Source: Lactarius indigo
Lineage: Eukaryota > Basidiomycota > Agaricomycetes > Russulales > Russulaceae
Direction: 5' to 3'
Length of the DNA stretch: 64,000 nt
Assembly (NCBI GenBank): GCA_025766275.1
Contig: JAFKAC010000032.1
Location: forward strand, 248,001-312,000
Below, piece by piece: positions 56,622 through 64,000 of the stretch; position 1 is the stretch's first letter, and every line of letters begins with the position of its first letter. Position numbers and translations under genes: made by a program. Under the pieces are notes generated by a model that saw only the letters and a program-made list of their open reading frames with translations, did not search any database and had not been told where the DNA came from.

Positions 56622-58265
56622 ATGTCTATAGCGCTCCCTGGAAGCCCTGAACCAAACGAGATCGTCTCAGACGTGACACTACACGACAAGACATTACAGT
56701 TCAATTTCCCTGGCTCAGACATTATTCTTCGCTCACATAGATCTGATGATTTTCGGGTGCCTAAGATTTACATCAACAAATGTTCCCCGGTACTTCGAGA
56801 GCTCATACAAAGCGCTTCAAACATTTCCGACGCACCACTTCCGGTGGTCAAACTACCGGAAAGCAAGGCAACCATACACAGCCTCCTCACCTTCATTTTC
56901 CCCGTCGCCCCCGTCCTTCCTTCAACCACAGAGACAACTATGAAGCTCCTGGCCGTGGCCCAAAAGTATCAAATGGACTCAGTTTTGACTCGTATCCGAG
57001 GCATAATCTCTCGACAAGACCCACCATTCATTCGCCCAGAGACGGCATTCCACGTTTATTTCCTCGCACAAAAGCATGAACTTCACCAAGAGGCGCTTCA
57101 GGCTGCGCGAGTTACATGGCGCCTCTCGATGACCATCGAAGGTTTGGAAGACAAGCTCGACTTCCCTGGAATGACAGGCTCCTATCTTCATGAGCTTTGG
57201 AAGTTCCACCAACGAGTTCGAACCGATCTCAAATTGGGTGTTCTTGAGTTCCGAAACTCTGGTTTACCCGATGTCGTGAATGGTCTACGTTGTAACAGTC
57301 CTTACTCTTTCGGCGACTCTTTCCCGCAATGGCTTGACGATTACATCAAGTCCATAGCGGGAGCTCCTCATCTCTTCGATCTCATCGAATTCGAAAGTAC
57401 ATGGGCGCGCCACATCCAGCGTTACGACTGCTCCTGTTCATGTGTGGGCATATCCAGCCAGGTAATACGCACTTTCTGGGAGGCTCTAACAGCTGTTGTT
57501 CATAGGGCGATAGAAAGGGTGCGTAGAACTGGTCTGGCTAGGTCTTATCGCAATAACTAATACGAACGCCCATAGGCAGATTCGGCTCTATCTCTCGTGA
57601 AGGAAGAGCCGACCCCCGCAAACTCGGAACCTCCATCCATACCATTGTGTTTGGACCTGCCTGATGCAAGTATTATAGTTCGGTCGTCTGACCAAGCCAC
57701 CTTCCGCGTCCACAAGTCGGTGCTTGCCATATCGTCACCATATTTCCAACGTCGGCTCTCTTTTCTCCAACCACCCGACGATGAACTTGTAGATGGTCTT
57801 CCAGTAATCCAATTGTCCGAGGACGCTGGCCTGCTGAACAGCCTCATCTCCTTGCTTTACCCAATCTCCCCCGTCATACCTAGCTCTTACGAAAGAGTGT
57901 TTGCCTTACTCGCCGCTTGCCAAAAATACGGCATGGCATCGATCCTATTCTATATCCGTACAGAGATCAAGAATGGAAGGTTCCCTGCGCCAGTCGCCAC
58001 TCAAGCCTTCCGTGCATATGCCATCGCAAGCACCATGGGGCTCATTCCAGAAAGGGATAGTGCAGCTCGTCTAACCACGGGCCGTCCGATGACATTTGAA
58101 TCCCTTGGAGAAGAGTTGCGTTCATTCAAAGGGTGGGCGCTGCGCGATCTGCTTCGCTATCGCCAAGGCTATGACCATGTAGCCCCCAGAACCGCCACTG
58201 CCAGTGTAGCAAGTATTGAAGGTGAAATTCCTCGATCTAAGGGAAAGAAAAAGAAAAGGAAATGA
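56622..58265 (+). CDS. Truncated double-BTB protein F with Lys-rich end
   Basis: Exons 56622-57518 and 57576-58265, 528 aa. Unit 1 is complete: FNFPGSDIILRSHRSDDFR, HQEALQAARVTWRLSMT and CSCSCVGISSQVIRTFW. Unit 2 keeps its BTB domain (VRSSDQATFRVHKSVLAISS) and helices up to LRDLLRYRQGY, then diverges abruptly. The remaining about 30 residues end GEIPRSKGKKKKRK, a lysine-rich segment resembling a nuclear localisation signal. The family tail with WLRDFFTSK and the cysteine motif is missing, as is the mini-exon. The open frame is otherwise clean, so it may be expressed as a shorter protein. Confidence 0.78.
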
Positions 58266-59568
58266 CGGAGGTGGTGGTGCAGACGCGAATATTGTCGTTA
58301 ACGCAGAAGTGACAACATGTTTATTCATGATCATGTATTTTCAAGTGTATTTTCATGGTCTCGTCGTCAATAACATAAGCTTAGTAATCAAACGTAATTA
58401 GTAAACAAGGTGTGCGAACCTGAGTACCCACTGGACTCAGGCTTCGGGTCGCCCGCCGTATACAAACTTAGTCGCGCCTGAATCAGATTTTATAATGTAC
58501 TCAAACTCGTGCAAAATCAGGCGCCGTCATGGCATTGGTACATAACTTGGTGACTTGGACATGCGTTGCCCTTGGTGGATTATGTGTCCATTAGGTGAGC
58601 CAGAGATCGGTTCGAATGATGCGGACTGTCATCAACCCCAAAAGCTTTGAGATGACTCGACGTACGTCAGTGTATTCAACCGACGGTCGATCACTACCAT
58701 CGTAAAGAAAGTTCAGTGCATCGTGATGTCACAGTATACGTAGCTATCGGCGCAATACTAATGCCACTGACGCCTCTGTAGCTCATTCGCACGGCCGACA
58801 TCTGATTCCGGCAACCACAGTTGACCCATGAGTTTGATCCTGGAGCTGAGTGGCATCGCAACCTGTCCATGACGGTCATAACAGGGAGCATCTAGACCAA
58901 GATCCAGATGGACTCAGACCAAAGACAGCCCGATTTGAAAAGCAGGTAAAGAAACGTCCAAACTACTAGTTTCTGGAAACGGAATAGTAAATGTAGTTGA
59001 AGGTGAGGCAGATGATATTTACTTTTAATGTGCTTATCCGATATCAATAGTACTACGAGTAGTAGTACAAGTTCTTTTCGGATCTTGTTTCGGATGCCAG
59101 TGGTTCTGACCACAGCTAGTCACTGAGAAAAACTGGACACCCTTGATCCTTATCTTATTTGAAATTGAAACTCCTGCTGCGTAATACGAATACACCTCTA
59201 GACTTTGCGCCGTGGTTCACCTGACTGGTAGTAGTTTGCCATGCTTTTTGTGATGCCGGCATGAATTCGTGCCAGTGTGACTGCGGGTGCACACGTGCAC
59301 ATTACATTCAGTTGACCATTGGCGCTCGACAACGAACGTTAACCTGAATGGACTCCAGGTACTGTGTCACATTATTGTGACCATTCGACAACGCCTTTCC
59401 CCATCCAAGTTCTATCAATGTGAGGTAATCTGCATGGTTTTTCTGTGAGACCGTGTGCACCTGCTGCGCACTCGAGTCTCGAACTTGAACACGGCTTGTG
59501 ACACGCTTAAAAGCTACAACCTGAGGTGGATTAGCACCATACGACACAATTCCGAGTCTAACACCATC
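58266..59568. other. 1.3-kb spacer between BTB F and G
   Basis: No gene seen. The last 450 bp hold blocks shared with upstream regions of other BTB genes (AACTGGACAC, CTCCTGCTGCG, CACCTGCTGCGCAC) and a CTTAAAAGCTAC box near 59505. Confidence 0.4.
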
Positions 59569-61149
59569 ATGACACCCACAATACGTCCTGGAACCCCCGA
59601 GCAAAACGAGGTCATCTCAGACGAGACATTACACTTCAATTATCCCGGCTCGGATACCATTCTTCGCTCGTGCGACTCTCATGATTTCCGGGTGCCTAAG
59701 CTTTACATCGACGTTTGTTCCCGGGTCATGCGAGAACTCATACAAAGCGCTTCAAACACTTCCGACGGACCGCTTCCGGTTGTCAAACTACCGGAAAGCA
59801 AGGCGACCCTTTACAGCCTCCTCACCTTCATTTTCCCCGTCGTTCCCGTCCTCCCTTCAACCACCGAGAGAATAATGGAGCTCCTAGGTGTGGCTCAGAA
59901 GTACCAAATGGACTCGGTTTTGGCTCATATCCGAGGCGCCATCTCTCGCCAGGACCCACCATTCATTCGTCCAGAGACAACATTCCGCGTTTATTTCCTT
60001 GCACAAGAGCACGAACTCCATCAAGAGGCGCTTCAAGCTGCGCGGGTTACACTACGCCTCCCGATGATCATCGAAGGTCTAGGAGATAAGCTCGAATTCC
60101 CTGGCACGACGGGAACCTATCTTCTTGAGCTTTGGAAGTATCACCAGCGAGTTCGAACTGACCTCAAATCAGGTGTTATTGAGTTTAAAAACTCTGGTTT
60201 ACCCGATGTCGTGAAGAATCTGCGTTGTACGAAAAGTCAATACGATTACAACATCCCAAGCAACCTCCGCAACTCTTTTCCGAAATGGATCGACGATTAC
60301 ATCGGGTCCATAGCGGAAGCTCCTCATCTCTTCGACCTCATCGAATTCGAAAGTGCATGGGCACGCCACATCCAAGATAACAGCTATACTTCTTCAAAAT
60401 GTTCATGTGTGGGCATACCCAGCCAGACCATACGCACTTTCTGGGAGGCTCTAACGGCGGTCGTTCACAGGACGACAGAAAAGGTACGCAGAACAGGTGA
60501 GGCTAGCCCTTATCGCGATGACTAATACGAATGCTCACAGGCAGATTCAACTCTGGCTCTTGTGAAGGAAGAACCAGCCCCCGGAAACCCGGACCCTCCA
60601 TCCGTGCCATTGTGTTTGGACATGCCCGATGCAAGTATTATAGTCCGGTCGTCTGACCAAGCCATCTTCCGCGTCCACAAGTCGGTTCTCGCCATGTCGT
60701 CACCATTTTTCAAAGATCTGCTTTCTCTCCCCCAGCCACCCGACGACGAACTTGTAGATGGCCTTCCTGTGATCCAATTGTCCGAGGACGCTGGCCTTCT
60801 GAATAGTCTGATCTCGTTGCTTTACCCCATCCCCCACGTTGTACCTAGCTCTTACGAAAAGGTGTTCGCCCTACTCGCTGCTTGCCAGAAATACGACATG
60901 GAATCGGTTCAATCCCATATCCGCCTTGAGATCAAACATGGAACGTTTCCTGCGCCAGCCAAGGCCGAAGGCTTCAGTGCATGTGCCATCGCAGGCAGCT
61001 TGGGGCTCGATCCAGAATTGGAGGATGCGGCTCGTCTCACCTTGGGTTCCCCGATGACATTCGAATCCCTCGGAGAGCAATTGCGATCATTCAAAGGGCG
61101 GGGATTGTGCGACCTTGTTCGATATCGAAAACGTGGCAATAAAGCGTGA
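59569..61149 (+). CDS. Truncated double-BTB protein G
   Basis: Exons 59569-60483 and 60541-61149, 507 aa. Unit 1 is complete: HFNYPGSDTILRSCDSHDFR, HQEALQAARVTLRLPMI and CSCVGIPSQTIRTFW. Unit 2 keeps the BTB domain (VRSSDQAIFRVHKSVLAMSS) and helices to LCDLVRYRKR, then ends GNKA. This is the same point at which gene F diverges. The cysteine tail and the mini-exon are missing and the 3' flank is unrelated to that of other copies. An in-frame extension of 38 codons upstream of the chosen Met exists, but the Met at 59569 aligns with the family start. Confidence 0.8.
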
Positions 61150-61605
61150 TGTACTTAACGACAACGATTGTCGACTAATTCCAAGTCAGTCTTCTTTGTT
61201 GCCTCAATATTTCTACTTACTTGAGTCGGGGACAGGTTCTACTGGTACATACAATCTACCCTACCGTTTTTAAAGTATCGCTTTTTCCACTGTACACTAG
61301 CAGTTCTACGCCCCTTGTGTGACTGCCTCACTGCGCATTTGGTCGTACTCTTCCCTAACCTGTAACATCACAATTGCAGTCCATGCGTCCAACTACTCAC
61401 TCTTAGTACCGATTGCCGTCCTCCAATGCTTCCGCTCAATCGGCTGGGAACCGGGACAAATTAATACTACGCGTAATCGTTTTGATCTTCGGTCGAGCTG
61501 ACGCCTTCGTAAATATAACGCAACTTCAACTTCCTTTAGGAAGTGATCAAGTCATTGTGCTCCTTCTTCCGCCTCATCGCGAACGTAGTGGTATTGAACG
61601 TCGAT

Positions 61606-62180
61606 ATGCCAGCTGGAACCCTTGAACCGAACGAGGTCATCTCAGACAACTCGGAGACATTAATCTTCGGTTATCCTGGCTCGCCGGGTGATATTGTTCT
61701 TCGCTCGAGCGATACCTATAAGTTCCAGGTGCATAAGCTTCATATCGGCAAATGGCAAATGTTACAGAGTCAACATCGTGCCAGTGTTATGTTTGGAACA
61801 ATTTTTCGATGTTCATTCAGATGTGGGCAAGCCATCTGGGTCACCCTCGGGCCCAGAACACTCCCACCAATTGGTTTCGCGATTCATTTACGAGCAAGAG
61901 CGTTGAGCTGAATTTACGCATGCAATTAATTGCCCTCAACTATTCTCGAGGAGTACCTAGCGGTTCTCAAGGAAAGTCACTGCCCCTCCCGCTTTCGTGC
62001 ACATGCTGCGTATAGAAGGGAGACCTTTGGGGAGACTGGCTTTCCATACCCCAAGAGAACTGGAGCCTGAGCGCAGCCGAGTGCTATTTGATGTAGGCAC
62101 TGAACAAAGGCTTCGAGTGAAAACCACATTCCTTTTGTATCGTTGAGCCAACTGTTCCAAGTCGTACAACTGTACAAGGC
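61606..62180 (+). pseudogene. BTB relic with internal deletion
   Basis: Begins like a family member (MPAGTLEPNEVIS, then a mutated GYPGSPGDIVLRSSDTYKFQ) but about 1.4 kb of the gene is missing. After about 61750 it joins material from the second unit: patches resembling DSFFDVHSR, NWFRDSFTSKSVELN and the exon end follow in changing frames to about 62180. It joins the two units at the start of the first BTB and the middle of unit 2. Confidence 0.7.
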
Positions 62181-63134
62181 ATCGCAAGGTATCAACTTGA
62201 ATACTAATTTGTAATAAGGATCTACGGCGACGCAAGGCTTACAGTAAGCCGCGCTGGAAGTAATAAAAAAATTTACGAGACTTGGTTCCCTTCGGTGGGG
62301 AAGTTGTAGTAAAAGGATACTCAGCCTATATGGCAAACATGAAATCTGCGATGAGTAGTATTTGTGGCTCATCTTTTTTTAGGGTGGCTTTCCGGATTCT
62401 GATTGCAGCTGGCCACAAAGGACTGGAAGGCATCAGATAAACGAGAACATGCGCCTGGCTCGAATTTTGCTCAAATTATCATCTTATCTGGAACTCGGGC
62501 CCCGCTGCGCAACACGTACAGTAGGTTACGTCCTACTAACTTATCTTCACGCAGTGGTTCACCAGCGCTTAGTACCTTCTGGTAATTTGTTAATGGATCC
62601 CGTCATTACTCGAGTCCGACATCCGACTGTGGGCTTGTGACTTCGGCTGAGCGTCACATCGACCATTCAACAACGCCCTTTCTCAAATTCGCAATCCAAG
62701 GTCAATGTCCAAGTTGTTCCATCGATACGAGGTAATTTTTATATATGAAATTCGTGAAACCTTATACACCCCCTGGTGCACACAAGACACAGTTCGTGAC
62801 ACGTTCATTACCTCATCATAAGGCTTTAGGTGGCGCTGATACAGTACTCTTTTCGTTAGTCAGGCCTGATAACTACGGCCTCCTCTCGACTAACATCCAT
62901 TCTCGGGTTACTAGATATCTTAAGTAATATGGAGATGGAGCGCTTTCCAAACAAAAGAAAAAAGATACAGCACTCTTTTTAAAGCTAGAATAGATTGTCG
63001 TACCGCACAATTTTAACACCCACCAACTTGAAGTCGAACTGCTGCGACATAACCTAGCCGCCCTCATCAGCTCTTATACCTTGGACCTCTAGTTTCCTCT
63101 AGTTTGAACCGCTCTTGGCAACCAAGACACCATC
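62181..63134. other. Spacer and promoter of BTB gene H
   Basis: No gene seen. It contains family upstream blocks (GACCATTCAACAACGCC, CATCGATACGAGGTAAT) near 62650-62735 and a TTTTTAAAGCTAG box near 62977. Confidence 0.4.
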
Positions 63135-64000
63135 ATGGAGAATAGGGAGATCAACGCCAGGGTCGCGAAAATCGAAGGTACCGGCTCTTACAGCTACCGT
63201 GGATCATCATACCCACAACTCTAACACTGTGCTCACAGTCCCGCCTGGAACCTCTGAACCAAATGAGGTCATCTCAAACGACTTCGATTACCCTGGCTCG
63301 GATAGCATAGTTCTTCGCTCATGTGACTCCCATAACTTTCGGGTGCCTAAGTTTCACATCACCATTTATTCCCCGGTACTTCGAGTGCTCGTACAAAGCG
63401 CTTCAATCACTTCCGATTTACCGCTTCCGGTGGTGGAACTACCGGAAAGCAAGGCGACCCTTTACAGCCTCCTCACTTTCATTTTCCCCGTCGCCCCCAT
63501 CCTTCCTTCAACGACAGAGACAACCATGGAACTCCTGGCCGTGGCCCAGAAGTATCAAATGAACTCAATTATGATTCATATCCGAGGCGCCATCTCCCGA
63601 CAGGATCCGCCGTTCATTCGCCCAGAGACGGCATTCCACGTTTATTTCCTTGCACAACAGCACGGACTCCGTCAAGAGGCGCTTCAGGCTGCGCGTGTTA
63701 CGCTGCACCTCCCGATGACCATTGAAGATTTGGGAGACAAGCTCGACTTCCCTGGAATGACTGGCGCCTATCTCCACGAGCTTTGGAAGTATCACCAGCA
63801 AGTTCGAGCCGATCTCAAATCAGGTGTTCTTGAGTTTAGAAACTCTGGTTTACCTGATGATGTGGAAGGCTTGCGTTGTTTAAGTCCTCGCTATGGTAAC
63901 CAGTCTTTCCCGCGATGGCTTGATGATTATATCGGGTCCATAGCGGAAGATCTTCCTCTCTTCGACCTCATTGAGTTTGAGAATACACGGGCACGCCACA
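63135..64000 (+). CDS. Double-BTB protein H, partial (runs off the window)
   Basis: Unit 1 of a family member, open from 63239 to the window end. The family start ATG is GTG here (63224 region). A plausible replacement is an upstream exon 63135-63177 (MENREINARVAKIE) joined by a 61-nt GTACCG...CACAG intron to the family frame in phase 1, giving VPPGTSEPNEVISN and then FDYPGSDSIVLRSCDSHNFR. The helical region HVYFLAQQHGLRQEALQAAR follows. The cysteine motif and unit 2 lie beyond the window. Start model is inference; the BTB frame itself is clear. Confidence 0.75.

Overview
The window is nuclear DNA of a filamentous fungus, most likely an Agaricomycete. The genes carry short introns (about 47-65 nt, GT...AG, one of 347 nt), there are multi-copy cytochrome P450 and BTB genes of the kind expanded in mushroom-forming fungi and their relatives, a Tad-like LINE is present, and the core genes (SPT7, CDH1, penta-EF-hand) are fungal. 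Nothing bacterial is present. Species cannot be told from the sequence alone.

Layout. 1-1730: right end of an LTR-type retroelement (ORF, purine tract, LTR candidate). 1.9-10 kb: a P450 relic and two intact tandem P450 genes copied together with their promoters. 10.5-11.1 kb: a decayed BTB gene on the minus strand. 11,272-20,460: a full-length LINE with two intact ORFs, a poly(A) tail and a 15-bp target-site duplication. 21.6-24.3 kb: double-BTB gene A (minus) and an upstream relic. 24.8-29.2 kb: one intact P450 and one P450 pseudogene. 30.3-41.8 kb: a housekeeping island of two paralogous penta-EF-hand genes, the SAGA subunit SPT7 and, divergently, the APC/C activator CDH1. 42.9-43.7 kb: a two-exon gene of unknown function. 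45.0-64.0 kb: a head-to-tail array of double-BTB genes (B to H plus a deletion relic), running off the window end.

The most unusual content is the BTB family. Each full-length protein (about 630 aa) consists of two diverged copies of one unit: a BTB/POZ domain, a helical region and a cysteine-pair tail. An intron joins the two units. Genes A, B and C share a terminal mini-exon whose reading frame and stop are conserved but which lies beyond the stop of the unspliced frame. Along the array this architecture is being eroded: frameshifts (C, E), a mutated splice acceptor (E), loss of the mini-exon (D), truncation at one site with a new lysine-rich end (F) or without one (G), and start-codon loss probably rescued by a new first exon (H). 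This is a birth-and-death family lying between P450 clusters. Its function is not known; BTB domains generally mediate dimerisation and cullin-3 or chromatin contacts, so a role as adaptors is inference.

Exon boundaries were placed by reading splice signals and comparing paralogues within the window. No database search or transcript data was available.
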